A stretch of DNA of 64,000 bases from Aerococcus sp. (GCA_030528155.1 JAUMZL010000001.1:1-64000), one strand, 5' to 3'; shown: positions 45,052 through 54,434, numbered from the stretch's first letter. The notes: generated by a model not told the origin, from the letters alone. A program made the numbers and translations.

Positions 45052-46113
45052 TTAGTTCAACACCAGTTTCAAATGCTCTAAGTTATCCTGCATTTTCTGC
45101 AAGAATCCGTCCCCAGTCAATTCATCGTCATTGCTGAAGGTTTCCATGGAGTTCAAGGTACTGATCTTGGTATTGGTTCCCTCTGTTAGACTCTTTGCTA
45201 ACTGATCAGACGTCCCTTCTTGAACAAACATGTAGGTCGTATTGTTCTTCTTCAAGTAGTCTTGGACTTCTGCCATTCGTTGTGCGCTTGGTTCCATGTT
45301 ATCACTCACACCGGTAACAGCTACTTGGGTTAAGCCATAACGATGAGCTAAGTAATTAAAGGCGGCGTGTTGGGTAACAAAGGTTTTGGTCTTAGCATCC
45401 TTGGTCGCACTAGCAAAGTCATCTGCCAATTTTTGCAGTTTTTGGTTGAACGCATTGGCATTATCTTTATAGCTCTTTGCGTTGGTTGGATCGACTTCTG
45501 CCAATTCATTCGCAATTTCGGTCACTTCCATTTGCGCATTGACAGGATCAAGCCAGGTATGTGGATCCGCATGGTGATCGATGTCATCATCATCATCGTG
45601 GTCATGATGGTCGCCGTCTTCATGATGTTCTTCTGCTTCAAGGTCTTCATGCGTAGCGGTTTTACCATCAATTGTCATCACGTCACCAGACATTTCTTCC
45701 ACTTCGTCAGCCGCTTCAATAACTTTCAAATTCTTGTTAGCGACCGTTTTTAGGGTATCTTCCACCCAACCTTCCATGTCTTCGGAATTGTAGACAAAGA
45801 CATCAGCTTCTTGGAGTGCTGCAATATCCTGTGCGCTTGGTTCATAATCATGTGCTTCCGTGTTGCCTTTGATCATAGTGGAAATTTCTGCATGGTCACC
45901 TGCCACAGCCTGCGTGAGGGCCGTCATTGGATAGAACGTCGTGACGATTTTCAATTTATTGGATGAACTGGATGTCTTTTCGGACGTATCAGTCGAGGAT
46001 GTAGCCTGACTGCCCGATGAAGATGCCGCATTCCCTCCTTGCTGTCCACATGCCACTAATACAAAAATTGCTGCTAACACCGTTAACATCAGTGCGCGCC
46101 ATTTCTTTTTCAC
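45052..46113 (-). CDS. Zinc-binding lipoprotein of a metal ABC transporter (AdcA/ZnuA type)
   Basis: The 353-residue protein is a cluster A-I metal-binding protein. A signal ending LVAC gives lipidated Cys22. FYPMTALTQAVAGDH, the first metal His in EAHDYEPSAQD, a very His/Asp-rich loop (HHEDGDHHDHDDDDD near 162-180), DPHTWLDPVNAQ and the C-terminal GLTQVAVTG block are typical. The loop length and context point to zinc. The permease and ATPase genes are not adjacent, so it must work with subunits encoded elsewhere. A perfect Zur-like palindrome lies upstream. Confidence 0.88.
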   Translation of the reverse strand: MKKKWRALMLTVLAAIFVLVACGQQGGNAASSSGSQATSSTDTSEKTSSSSNKLKIVTTFYPMTALTQAVAGDHAEISTMIKGNTEAHDYEPSAQDIAALQEADVFVYNSEDMEGWVEDTLKTVANKNLKVIEAADEVEEMSGDVMTIDGKTATHEDLEAEEHHEDGDHHDHDDDDDIDHHADPHTWLDPVNAQMEVTEIANELAEVDPTNAKSYKDNANAFNQKLQKLADDFASATKDAKTKTFVTQHAAFNYLAHRYGLTQVAVTGVSDNMEPSAQRMAEVQDYLKKNNTTYMFVQEGTSDQLAKSLTEGTNTKISTLNSMETFSNDDELTGDGFLQKMQDNLEHLKLVLN

Positions 46114-46139
46114 TGTGATACAACCTCCTTTTGGTCTTT

Positions 46140-46158
46140 AATCGTAAAGTTTACGATT
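46140..46158 (-). promoter_or_regulatory. Zur-like operator
   Basis: AATCGTAAAGTTTACGATT is a perfect 9-1-9 palindrome of the Gram-positive Zur type, 27 bases upstream of the zinc-binding lipoprotein start. A Fur-family repressor binding zinc would fit the gene's role. Confidence 0.7.
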
Positions 46159-46402
46159 CATACTAGCATAATAATATCCGTAAAGCCACTGCGACCGCTT
46201 TAAAAATTCATTCGGAGGTTAAAACTAACTAATTTTACAAGGAACAAACCTTCGCTTCAGGTTCTCTCCCCACTCTTTTTCGATAAGGATAAGCCGTTAT
46301 TTCCCAAACATCACGAGTTGTTAGCACTCCATTATGATGTGAGTCAGATGGTTTCAATCCCTGGAAGTCTTGCGCTGTTCTCCTCCTATGCTGCCCACCA
46401 AA

Positions 46403-46450
46403 CAAAAACAGATAGGTTAAAGGAGAGCGTCCTGTTAACCTATCTGTTCG
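46403..46450 (-). terminator. 14-bp perfect terminator stem
   Basis: AACAGATAGGTTAA (46407-46420) and TTAACCTATCTGTT (46435-46448) pair perfectly. A T tract on the minus strand follows, so it ends the leftward gene at 46477. Confidence 0.85.
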
Positions 46451-46476
46451 TTTTGTCCTATAAATGGTGCTAGTAT

Positions 46477-46926
46477 TTAATCACTCAATGGACGAATCAT
46501 ACGACCACGTTGATCGTAGACATAACTTTTAGCCTTCTTAGCATCGTTCATCGCAACGATCAAACGGTCACGATAAGGTTCTGCCAATTCATCAAAGAGA
46601 TATTGTTCCTCTTCTAGGGCATATTTTTGACGAGTAGCAGTAATTTCGCCCTCTGTTAATAATTTATAAGAAGTAGATGGTAAATGGCCTTCAATTTCTT
46701 CTTTTTCAATGCGATAGACGTAGTTATCATCATCTTGCAGATACTCTACTTCCAACGCCCCGGTATTAGTCCGTTCAAAGTGTGGATCTTTATAGTGTTC
46801 TTTTTGGAGTTCCCACCAAGATTTGATGCCCTCCATTGCAGCTTCTTCGCTTTTAAAGCTCCCATGTTTTTTTCTTACTTCGTCACGTTTATTTTCCCAG
46901 TAGACGGTATAGACTATTTGCGTCAT
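46477..46926 (-). CDS. Unknown acidic 149-residue protein
   Basis: I do not recognise this cytoplasmic protein. It is Glu- and Lys-rich with no signal or membrane segment. The first half (FKSEEAAMEGIKSWWELQ) looks like a small alpha-beta domain, and the C-terminal half (PYRDRLIVAMNDAKKAKSY) is helical. AAAGGAGG with eight-base spacing favours the ATG at 46926 over the one at 46932. A 14-bp terminator stem follows, and it stands alone. Confidence 0.65.
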   Translation of the reverse strand: MTQIVYTVYWENKRDEVRKKHGSFKSEEAAMEGIKSWWELQKEHYKDPHFERTNTGALEVEYLQDDDNYVYRIEKEEIEGHLPSTSYKLLTEGEITATRQKYALEEEQYLFDELAEPYRDRLIVAMNDAKKAKSYVYDQRGRMIRPLSD

Positions 46927-47199
46927 TCTCATGTCCTCCTTTAAAGCGATATCGATATTCTTAGTATAGCATATTTTATACGGTCACTAATATTCTCGCT
47001 CATTTCAAATGAAATTTTAATGTCTTCTGGTCACAACGCGTTTGTCTCCAGTAGGCATAAATAACGCTTTGCGCTAGTCATCATTATCTATCACCTTTAC
47101 GTCATCCTTGTGTTTGGTAAATAAGGCGCATGTCGAGGTGATTTTTGTTATACTGAACGAAATCTTGTCACTCACTACCTATAGAAAGGAATATGGTCA

Positions 47200-47565
47200 A
47201 TGTCAGAACTAGAAAGCAAACTCTCATGGACATTCTTTCAAGAAATTTCCCCAACTGAGGAGTTATTAACGCTGCTCCTCCCCGATGAAACAGTCAAGAC
47301 GGCCTATAAAACCGTGCGCGATGTGGCAGCTTTCACCAACAAACGCTTGATCGTTATTGACGCACAGGGCATTACTGGGCGCAAGAAAGAAATTTACAGC
47401 CTCCCTTACCGTTCCATTAATATGTGGTCGACCGAAAACGCCGGAACATTGGATCTCAATGCAGAAGTCGAATTATGGACACGTGCTGGTCATATCAAAA
47501 TAGGGTTACGCCGTGATATTGAGGTTCGTCAATTTGAACAATTATTAGCAGAAGCTTGTCTCTAG
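47200..47565 (+). CDS. Bacterial PH-domain protein (bPH_1 type), second copy
   Basis: The 121-residue protein shares the bPH_1 pattern with the protein encoded at 29063: TAYKTVRDVAAFTNKRLIVID, AQGITGRKKEIYSLPYRSIN and a closing helix VRQFEQLLAEA. The strand order and the Gly-Arg-Lys-Lys turn match. Function is not known. AAAGGA precedes the ATG and a strong terminator follows, so it is monocistronic. Confidence 0.78.
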   Translation: MSELESKLSWTFFQEISPTEELLTLLLPDETVKTAYKTVRDVAAFTNKRLIVIDAQGITGRKKEIYSLPYRSINMWSTENAGTLDLNAEVELWTRAGHIKIGLRRDIEVRQFEQLLAEACL

Positions 47566-47575
47566 TGCGCAAGCC

Positions 47576-47614
47576 AAAAAAGCGATGGCGGTATTTTTTG
47601 CCGTCGCTTTTTTA
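47576..47614 (+). terminator. Intrinsic terminator after PH-domain gene
   Basis: AAAAAAGCGATGGC pairs with GCCGTCGCTTTTTT with one wobble. Confidence 0.88.
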
Positions 47615-47713
47615 TTTTAGTTAGACCCGTATCCTTGTGATCGCTTTCCCCACTTAAATGAGAATGGGATGGTAGCATCATCATTCTTTTAAATTGAAAT
47701 AAAAGCAATGGTA

Positions 47714-48394
47714 TTATTCTTCCAATAAGAAATGATCTGTGCGTCCGTAATAATCTAAGCGGAACTGTCCATCGTAGTAACGCACCTTAGACACGCTGGC
47801 ATTTTCAAGTGAATGTGTTGCTTTGAAGTCCGGAATGATATTCTCAATGATATAGTGAATTGCCGCCCCGTGCGCCACCAATAGAATAGTATCTTCAGTA
47901 TCGCGATGTTTTTGCACCAATTGGATTAATCCGCTTTCTACCCGATGCCAAAAAGCACTGAAATTTTCCGCATCCCCACTGCGATCTGCCCGACTAAAAG
48001 CATTCATGATCTGCGCATTATCCAACTGTTTTCGCATATCGTCTGCGCTTTCATAGCCATTGTGTTTAGCCACTTGATCGTATGCTTTGACGGAGTCTTG
48101 ACCTTCATAAGACCCAAAAAATACTTCACGGAATTCTGGCATTTGAATGATATCAATATTCGGATCAGTGACTAAATTTTCTTGGAGGATAATTCGAGCG
48201 GTGTCACGGGTACGTGCCAAATCGCTCGTATAAACCGCATCAAATTTCACATTACTCAGCCCACGACCTGAAGCATGAACGATAGCCGAGCCTTCTGGGG
48301 TCAATGGGGCATTCGCCCATCCTTGCATGTAATTATATTTATTTAAATAGGTTTTCCCGTGACGTACAAAATAGATGGTTGTTCCTTCTTGCAT
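47714..48394 (-). CDS. Histidine phosphatase family protein, second copy
   Basis: The 226-residue protein has IYFVRHGKTYLNKYN (phospho-His), DAVYTSDLARTRDTA (Arg) and ILLVAHGAAIHYIIE (second His). It is related to the protein encoded at 32105, and both have a long insertion between the Arg and second His motifs. The role of this branch is not settled; substrates are probably small phosphorylated metabolites. It is a single gene, transcribed leftward with GAAGGAAC-like sequence before the ATG. Confidence 0.87.
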   Translation of the reverse strand: MQEGTTIYFVRHGKTYLNKYNYMQGWANAPLTPEGSAIVHASGRGLSNVKFDAVYTSDLARTRDTARIILQENLVTDPNIDIIQMPEFREVFFGSYEGQDSVKAYDQVAKHNGYESADDMRKQLDNAQIMNAFSRADRSGDAENFSAFWHRVESGLIQLVQKHRDTEDTILLVAHGAAIHYIIENIIPDFKATHSLENASVSKVRYYDGQFRLDYYGRTDHFLLEE

Positions 48395-48579
48395 GGTTGT
48401 CCCTCACTTCTTCATTTGAAATCCTTTTCAGTAATAGCCTACCAATTTTCCTCGTAATTTACCAGCGATTTTATACTTAGGAAATCAATGCTCTTTGCTT
48501 GGAGAGGTAAAACCCAAGTTTTCCACGCTCAGGAAAGCGAAAGTCCTCTCACCAAATGAAATGGAATAATGAAAGAATA

Positions 48580-48608
48580 TTGAAACCGATTGCATCCCTT
48601 GCTATAAT
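48580..48608 (+). promoter_or_regulatory. Sigma-A promoter of the universal stress gene
   Basis: TTGAAA at 48580-48585 and a perfect TATAAT at 48603-48608 are 17 bases apart. TG before the -10 makes it an extended promoter as well. Confidence 0.8.
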
Positions 48609-48652
48609 AAAAGTGTCAATAGTGGTTGGAATATGAAGGAGGGAGACCTATC

Positions 48653-49513
48653 ATGTTAACAAATGTGAAAAAAATATTGGTTCCCGTTGATAATTCTGAA
48701 CCGGCTCGTTACGCCCTGGTACAAGCAATCATGATTGCTCGCTATTTCCAATCCTCACTGAAATTAATTTCGGTGACGAGTGAAACCGAGGCCAGCGAAC
48801 GCTTCAAATTACCTGAATATGACTCAGCGCGTTCTGCACGTGAGCGTTTATTGAAACGTTACGAAGAGATGGTGATTCATGATCATAATTTTAAAGACAT
48901 CGAAACAGAACACTTTATTGGTGATGCCAGAAAAGTCATCATGGATGTGATCCATGATGATGATGATATTGGCCTCGTGGTTATGGGGGCAACCGGTAAA
49001 AAAGCGGTGGAACGCCTACTAATCGGTTCAGTTGCTCAATATGTCACGCGTCACTCGCCAATCCCGGTGCTTTTGGCGCGCAAGAATCCCGCAAAAATCG
49101 AACGTATTCTCGTACCAACCGATACCTCTGAAGTCTCTGAACGTGCCCTCGAAGCGGCAGTAGAAATGGCGAAAAAATGGGATAGCCAGATTGATTTGCT
49201 TTTTGTAGCTGAGGATTTCTCGTACTACAGTGACTCTTATGACTTCTCTGAGGTTAATGCCACTGTTAAGAAAGAAGCTGAGGAATATTTAGCCTCGTTG
49301 AAACAAAAATTTAATGATCAAGGCGTAACGATCCAGACGCATATCGTCGGGGGCGATGCCCGTTTGGAAATTACACACTTCGCTAAGGAACAACAGGTCG
49401 ATTTGATTACTATGGGGGCTTCCGGTAAAGGCGGGATTGAACGGCTATTGCTGGGGTCTGTTTCTGAATACACGATTATGCGTACCCCAATTAATACATT
49501 GATCATCCATTAA
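48653..49513 (+). CDS. Tandem universal stress protein
   Basis: The 286-residue protein consists of two UspA domains (about 1-145 and 146-286), so it can form a pseudo-dimer by itself. Both carry the ATP-binding pattern of glycines before a terminal strand: GATGKKAVERLLIGSVA and GASGKGGIERLLLGSVS. UspA proteins bind ATP and help survival in stress. AAGGAGGGAG fixes the ATG at 48653. A strong promoter precedes it and a terminator follows. Confidence 0.92.
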   Translation: MLTNVKKILVPVDNSEPARYALVQAIMIARYFQSSLKLISVTSETEASERFKLPEYDSARSARERLLKRYEEMVIHDHNFKDIETEHFIGDARKVIMDVIHDDDDIGLVVMGATGKKAVERLLIGSVAQYVTRHSPIPVLLARKNPAKIERILVPTDTSEVSERALEAAVEMAKKWDSQIDLLFVAEDFSYYSDSYDFSEVNATVKKEAEEYLASLKQKFNDQGVTIQTHIVGGDARLEITHFAKEQQVDLITMGASGKGGIERLLLGSVSEYTIMRTPINTLIIH

Positions 49514-49540
49514 TCAATAACATACGTATTAAGTATAATG

Positions 49541-49572
49541 AAGAGCTGACGCTGAGGTGCCAGCTCTTTTTT
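49541..49572 (+). terminator. Intrinsic terminator after usp gene
   Basis: AAGAGCTG pairs with CAGCTCTT, followed by TTTTAT. Confidence 0.75.
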
Positions 49573-49681
49573 ATATGCACTGGCGATAAACTGGGGAACT
49601 TTTCGCTAAAATTTCCCCATTGCCGCATGGATTGCGCTATAATGATACACGAGTTAAAACAACAAGAATGGAAGTGGATGT

Positions 49682-50602
49682 ATGCCAAGCCCGCAAAAAC
49701 TAATTTTCGTGATTAACTATGCTGCCCGTAATGGTGAAGAAATGGGCAGAGTCATTGAAAAATATATGAAGCGGAAACACCTCCCCTATCAGATTATTCT
49801 CTCGGAAGCCATTGGTCATGCGGAATGGCTAGTGGACGCGTTGAAGAATAATTCAGAGGAGCAGCGCTTTATTATCGTCGGCGGGGATGGCACATTGAAT
49901 CATTTCGTGACCCTCTTAGAAGACTATCAGGTCGACACCCCTATTGGTTATTTGGCAACAGGATCGGGCAATGATTTTGCGCGGGCGATGGGATTGCCCC
50001 GCAGTTTCACCCATCAATTGCAGCGGATGATTCATTTAGAATCGCCCAAAGAAGTTGACATTTTATGTGCCGAAGATCAACAGTCACAGGAGCGTATTTA
50101 TGCTGTTAACAGCTTGGGTTTTGGGATTGATGGTTGGGTCAATTACCTCATTAATCAACAGCCACATTGGGTTAAGGGCGTAGCTGGTAATTTCTCTTAT
50201 CTCTTAAATGTCATTAAGGCCTATACCAATCAAGCGCCCTTCTCCGTTAAAATTACCGATGAAAATGGAACACATACTTTTGAACAGGTACGCCTTGTCG
50301 TGTTTGCCAATAATCGGTATTTTGGAGGTGGGATCGATATTGTTCCGCATGCCAATAATACGGATGAACAGTTGGACGTGGTCATTGCCGATGATGCGGA
50401 CATGCCCCATTATCTCAATATGTTAAAGAAATTATTGACTACAAAAACCCATCTCTCTGATTCTATTATGCATACCCTCTCTAGCCACCGCTTTACAGCG
50501 GAAATTTCTGCCGGCCAATATGGGCAAGCGGATGGTGAAGTGCTTGATGATAAGGCGCGCACGCTTGTCATTTCAACTAAAAAACGGCGCTTTTGGATCT
50601 AA
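49682..50602 (+). CDS. Diacylglycerol kinase family lipid kinase
   Basis: The 306-residue protein is a DAGK catalytic-domain kinase of the DgkB/YegS branch. KLIFVINYAARNGEE opens it, FIIVGGDGTLNHFV gives the GGDG nucleotide-binding box, and YLATGSGNDFARAMGLPR follows. The C-terminal beta part has FGIDGWVNY and NRYFGGGIDIVPHA. Such enzymes phosphorylate diacylglycerol or related lipids, recycling the product of lipoteichoic acid synthesis, though the exact lipid is not shown by the sequence. A TATAAT at 49638-49643 probably drives it. Confidence 0.9.
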   Translation: MPSPQKLIFVINYAARNGEEMGRVIEKYMKRKHLPYQIILSEAIGHAEWLVDALKNNSEEQRFIIVGGDGTLNHFVTLLEDYQVDTPIGYLATGSGNDFARAMGLPRSFTHQLQRMIHLESPKEVDILCAEDQQSQERIYAVNSLGFGIDGWVNYLINQQPHWVKGVAGNFSYLLNVIKAYTNQAPFSVKITDENGTHTFEQVRLVVFANNRYFGGGIDIVPHANNTDEQLDVVIADDADMPHYLNMLKKLLTTKTHLSDSIMHTLSSHRFTAEISAGQYGQADGEVLDDKARTLVISTKKRRFWI

Positions 50603-50614
50603 ATCTGAACAACT

Positions 50615-50647
50615 AACCGCAGTTTATTAATGCTGCGGTTTTTATTT
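50615..50647 (+). terminator. Intrinsic terminator after lipid kinase gene
   Basis: AACCGCAG pairs with CTGCGGTT, followed by TTTATTTA. Confidence 0.82.
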
Positions 50648-50655
50648 AGGCATGC

Positions 50656-50698
50656 TAAAAATCCCGCCAACAGTTCCAGTCATTGGCGAGATTTTTAA
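50656..50698 (-). terminator. Intrinsic terminator of the nrdIEF operon
   Basis: On the minus strand TAAAAATCTCGCCAA pairs with TTGGCGGGATTTTTA with one wobble. It follows nrdF directly. Confidence 0.85.
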
Positions 50699-50707
50699 GT
50701 TTATTAA

Positions 50708-51814
50708 TTATTTCTCATTGTTGCGCTTTTCTTGTTCGGCTTTTTTGCGCTTACGGTAAGCCATCCGTTGTTCGCGTCGATTAGACATGGCCCACTTCGA
50801 GTAATCCTCGTCTGCCATGGCTTCCACATTCCCCAACAGATAGCCATTCCCCACTTGTGAGAAGAAATCGTGATTAGACGTTCCGGTAGAGATTCCATTC
50901 ATTACGATAGGATTGACATCTTCAGCGGTATCCGGGAAGAGTGGATCAAAGCCGAGATTCTGCAGTGCTTTATTGGCATTATAGCGAGAATAGGTCAAGA
51001 CTTCATCTGTCCATCCAATTTCATCATAAATGTAACGGGCATATTTTTCTTCATTTTCGTACAATTCATAAATCGTTTCGAAGACCCAATTCTTCAGGCG
51101 ATCGCGTTCATTATCCGGCAATTCGAGGTAGCCTTTTTGGAATTTATAGCCGATATAGGTACCATGAACCGATTCGTCACGAATAATTAACTTGATAATT
51201 TCAGCCACGTTCTCCAACTTGTTATTCCCCAGATACCACAATGGTGCATAGAACCCAGAATAAAACAGGAAGGTCTCCAACATTACATTCGCAGCCTTGG
51301 CTTGCAAATCAGAGCCGTTTTGGTAAATCGCATTGATGTGGTTGGCTTTGTATTGCAGCTGTTCATAGGTATCTGTCCAATTAAAAATTTCATCGATACG
51401 TGCCGTATTATTCAATGTGATGAAGATGGTTGAATAGGATTTAGCATGCACGCTCTCCATGAATTCGATATTATTATAGACAGCAATTTCCTGAGGGGTT
51501 CGGTGGGAACGGCGCAGGATGTTTAATGCATCCTGGGATTGGAGCGTATCCAATAATGTCAATCCCCCAAACGCTAGGTCAACCACCCGGCGTTCTGATT
51601 GTGAAATCGTGCGCCAATCGTCTAGATCATTCGATACAGGAATACGCGTATCCAACCAAAACTGACTCGTGAGTTTTTCCCATGTCTGTTTATCAATCTC
51701 ATCTTCAATATTATTCCAGTTAATGGCGTTGTAAGTTCCTTTTTTCCATTCCTCGATCTTCATTGCTTTTTCTTCGGCTGAGAGATCCCAGAAAATTTTA
51801 TTTGGTTTATCCAC
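50708..51814 (-). CDS. nrdF: Class Ib ribonucleotide reductase small subunit
   Basis: NrdF holds the metal-tyrosyl radical used by NrdE to reduce ribonucleotides. The 368-residue protein has all six metal ligands, Asp89 (LLDT), Glu120 and His123 (FMESVHAKSY), Glu180 (MLETFLF), Glu214 and His217 (RDESVHG), and the radical Tyr127. This excludes the metal-free class Ie variant known in some relatives. A basic tail (RKRKKAEQEKRNNEK) ends the protein. It is the last gene of nrdI-nrdE-nrdF. Confidence 0.95.
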   Translation of the reverse strand: MDKPNKIFWDLSAEEKAMKIEEWKKGTYNAINWNNIEDEIDKQTWEKLTSQFWLDTRIPVSNDLDDWRTISQSERRVVDLAFGGLTLLDTLQSQDALNILRRSHRTPQEIAVYNNIEFMESVHAKSYSTIFITLNNTARIDEIFNWTDTYEQLQYKANHINAIYQNGSDLQAKAANVMLETFLFYSGFYAPLWYLGNNKLENVAEIIKLIIRDESVHGTYIGYKFQKGYLELPDNERDRLKNWVFETIYELYENEEKYARYIYDEIGWTDEVLTYSRYNANKALQNLGFDPLFPDTAEDVNPIVMNGISTGTSNHDFFSQVGNGYLLGNVEAMADEDYSKWAMSNRREQRMAYRKRKKAEQEKRNNEK

Positions 51815-51862
51815 AAAACTCTTCCTTTCTTCCGTTGACAGATGGCAGAGGTGATCATAAGC

Positions 51863-54040
51863 CTAGATGGAGCAACTCTCACAGTAGTTGCTGCCGACTT
51901 CATCGCCGTCATCGGTAAATGTACGAATGTAGTAGATTGATTTAATACCTTGATTCCAAGCATAATTCCGCAAAATATTCAAATCACGCGTATTCATCTT
52001 CACTTCACCAGCGGGTTTCCATGGATACAACCCTTCCGGAATTTCTGAGCGCATGAAGAGCGTCATTGCCATGCCTTGATCAATGTGGCGTTGCGCTGCT
52101 GCATGGATATCGATCACTTTACGCATGTCAAGGTCGTAAGCAGATTCGTAAAATGGCATAGTGCGATTGGACAGATAAGGCGCTGGGTAGTAAGTTTTCC
52201 CAGTTGTTTTTTCTTGGCGCTCCTCAATCAAACGAATGATTGGCTGCAAGGCCGAACTGGTTTCATTCACATAACTGATACTACCGGTTGGCGCAATTGC
52301 TAGGCGGTAGGCATGATAAAGACCATCTTTCTGCACGCTTTCCTTTAGTGCTTTCCAATCTTCCTGGGTTGGCATTGGCACATGCTTGAGCACTTCTTTG
52401 ACATGATCGCTTGTCATTTCGAATGGTTCTGCAATGTAACGATCAAAATATTCGCCACTCGCATACATCGATTTTTCAAACTCAAAGAAAGACTCGCCCC
52501 GCTCTTTGGCGATCTTATTTGACGCCACCAGAGTCCAGTAGTTCAATGCGTAGAAATAGCCTTCTGTTAATTCGATGGATTCATCGGAACCGTAATACAT
52601 TTCATTGAGCGCCAACAGTGTGTGCAACCCCATGGCTCCTAAACCAATCGAATGTGACAATTGATTTCCGTTTTCGATCGATGGCACGGCATCGATGTTA
52701 GTATGATCCGTCACATAGGTCAATGCACGCACATCGGTTTCTACCGATTTCGCAAAATCTGGGCTGTTCACCATATTTACCATATTCGTTGATCCCAAGT
52801 TACAACTCACATCTCGACCGAGTACTTCATATTCTTGGCGATCATTCAAGCGCGATGGCGTTTGAACTTGCAGAATTTCCGAACAAAGATTGGACATCAC
52901 AATCGTGCCATCGAGTGGATTGGCTTCGTTAACCGTATCGATATTAACCACGTATGGATAGCCAGATTCCTGCTGCAATTTACTGAGTTCGTTCTCCAAC
53001 TCACGGGCACGAATGCGGTACTTGGTAATTGCCGGATTCTGAGCGAGTTTATCGTATTCTTCGGTAATATTGACATAGGAGAACGGGCGATGATAAATCC
53101 GCTCAACATCATATGGACTGAAAAGATACATGTATTCATCATTGGCGACCAGTTCATAGAATTTATCAGGAATTGTCACCCCGAGTGATAAGGTCTTGAC
53201 CCGAATCTTTTCATCGGCATTTTCTTTCTTAGTAGAGAGGAAATTGATGATGTCCGGATGGAAGACGCTCAAGTAAACCACCCCAGCACCGTTGCGCTGT
53301 CCTAATTGGTTGGCATAGCTGAAGGAATCTTCGAAGAGCTTCATCACCGGAACCACCCCAGAAGCCGCATTGGCGACTTTTTTGATGGGCGCGCCGGATT
53401 CACGCAGATTGGAGAGGTTAATGCCTACCCCGCCCCCTCGCTTAGAGAGTTGGAGCGCGGAGTTGATCGTCCGCCCGATGGAATTCATATCATCGGTCAT
53501 TTGAACGAGGAAGCAACTCACCATTTCTCCCCGCCGCTTACGCCCCGCATTGAGGAACGTTGGCGTTGCCGGCTGAAAGCGCTGTGCAATCATTTCATCA
53601 CGCAAACTGATCGCTAATTCTTCGTTGCCATCCGCAAAATAGAGCGCATTGAATACAATGCGATCCTCATAGCGTTCCAAATAACGTTCACCATCATCCG
53701 TCTTCAACGCATATTGAGAGTAGAATTTATGCGCGCCCATGAACGATTGGAAGCGGAATTTCTTATCGTAAGTCGATTGCAGCAAGTCATAGACAAATTG
53801 ACGGTCATATTTATCGATAAAGGCCGCTTCAATATAGTCATGCTCAATCAAATAATCAATTTTTTCTTCAATGGTGTAGAAGAAAACAGTATTGGGATTA
53901 ACATGCTCCAAGAAATACGCACGTACCGCTTCCTTGTCCTTATTTAATGGAATCTTTCCGTCAACGGGAATGTTCACTTCGTTATTGAGTTTGTAATATG
54001 TAATTTCAGTGGGTGCTTTGGATTGAGTTGGTGTTTTCAA
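51863..54040 (-). CDS. nrdE: Class Ib ribonucleotide reductase large subunit
   Basis: NrdE reduces ribonucleoside diphosphates. The long protein has the ATP-cone-less class Ib N-terminus (TYYKLNNEVNIPVDGKIPL), NAGRKRRGEMVSCFL with the first active-site Cys, NLCSEILQ with the radical Cys, the paired Tyr region of AYRLAIAPTGSISYVN, and C-terminal CESC for NrdH exchange. The start is uncertain: TTG at 54040 has AGGAG 13 bases ahead, TTG at 54052 has it only one base away. The gene overlaps the nrdI end. The C-terminal residues CESCSI replace the usual CxxCxL. Confidence 0.93.
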   Translation of the reverse strand: MKTPTQSKAPTEITYYKLNNEVNIPVDGKIPLNKDKEAVRAYFLEHVNPNTVFFYTIEEKIDYLIEHDYIEAAFIDKYDRQFVYDLLQSTYDKKFRFQSFMGAHKFYSQYALKTDDGERYLERYEDRIVFNALYFADGNEELAISLRDEMIAQRFQPATPTFLNAGRKRRGEMVSCFLVQMTDDMNSIGRTINSALQLSKRGGGVGINLSNLRESGAPIKKVANAASGVVPVMKLFEDSFSYANQLGQRNGAGVVYLSVFHPDIINFLSTKKENADEKIRVKTLSLGVTIPDKFYELVANDEYMYLFSPYDVERIYHRPFSYVNITEEYDKLAQNPAITKYRIRARELENELSKLQQESGYPYVVNIDTVNEANPLDGTIVMSNLCSEILQVQTPSRLNDRQEYEVLGRDVSCNLGSTNMVNMVNSPDFAKSVETDVRALTYVTDHTNIDAVPSIENGNQLSHSIGLGAMGLHTLLALNEMYYGSDESIELTEGYFYALNYWTLVASNKIAKERGESFFEFEKSMYASGEYFDRYIAEPFEMTSDHVKEVLKHVPMPTQEDWKALKESVQKDGLYHAYRLAIAPTGSISYVNETSSALQPIIRLIEERQEKTTGKTYYPAPYLSNRTMPFYESAYDLDMRKVIDIHAAAQRHIDQGMAMTLFMRSEIPEGLYPWKPAGEVKMNTRDLNILRNYAWNQGIKSIYYIRTFTDDGDEVGSNYCESCSI

Positions 54041-54401
54041 TGGCTTCCACAATCTCCTTTACTTTCTTGACATCGTTCTTCGATCCCATAAATTCAAAAC
54101 AATGTAACAATGGGACGTCGTAGTCGAGCGCAATATCTTGTGCTGTGTAGCAGAATAAATCCTTGCCAAAATTCCAATTCCCTCCGCCGATCACACCGCG
54201 ACAGTAGGATTGGTTTTCCCCTGTTTCAATGAAATCGTTCATGATATCGGTCGTATAAATATCATAGGTAGGCACCACCATTAAATAAGGTTCATCCACT
54301 TCAGTAAAACAATTCTCGGTCGTGATCTCTAGTAGCGGCTGCTCCAATTTGTGGACAAACTTCCGCGTATTCCCCACCACAGACATGTATACAATTAGCA
54401 T
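54006..54401 (-). CDS. nrdI: Flavodoxin-like NrdI
   Basis: NrdI is a flavodoxin that activates the manganese form of NrdF. The 131-residue protein opens LIVYMSVVGNTRKFVHKL with the flavin phosphate loop and has the conserved VVPTYDIYTTDIMNDFIE and GVIGGGNWNFGKDLFCYTAQDIA. It is first gene of the operon with GAGAGGAGA before the ATG. Two NrdR-like boxes and a near-consensus promoter lie upstream. Confidence 0.94.
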   Translation of the reverse strand: MLIVYMSVVGNTRKFVHKLEQPLLEITTENCFTEVDEPYLMVVPTYDIYTTDIMNDFIETGENQSYCRGVIGGGNWNFGKDLFCYTAQDIALDYDVPLLHCFEFMGSKNDVKKVKEIVEAIENTNSIQSTH

Positions 54402-54434
54402 GATAGATTCTCCTCTCGTATTGTTTCGACTTTA

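Larger units (their letters stand above)
46114..46476. other. Gap holding Zur site and convergent terminators
   Basis: Apart from the Zur-like palindrome and the 14-bp terminator stem at 46407-46448, I see no gene. A possible -10 near 46168 (TATTAT on the minus strand) is weak. Confidence 0.4.

Noticed and set aside
50708..51814. Metal-free class Ie ribonucleotide reductase subunit
   Set aside because: Some relatives use an R2 without metal ligands, so I checked. Asp89, Glu120, His123, Glu180, Glu214 and His217 are all present, so this is a normal class Ib protein.
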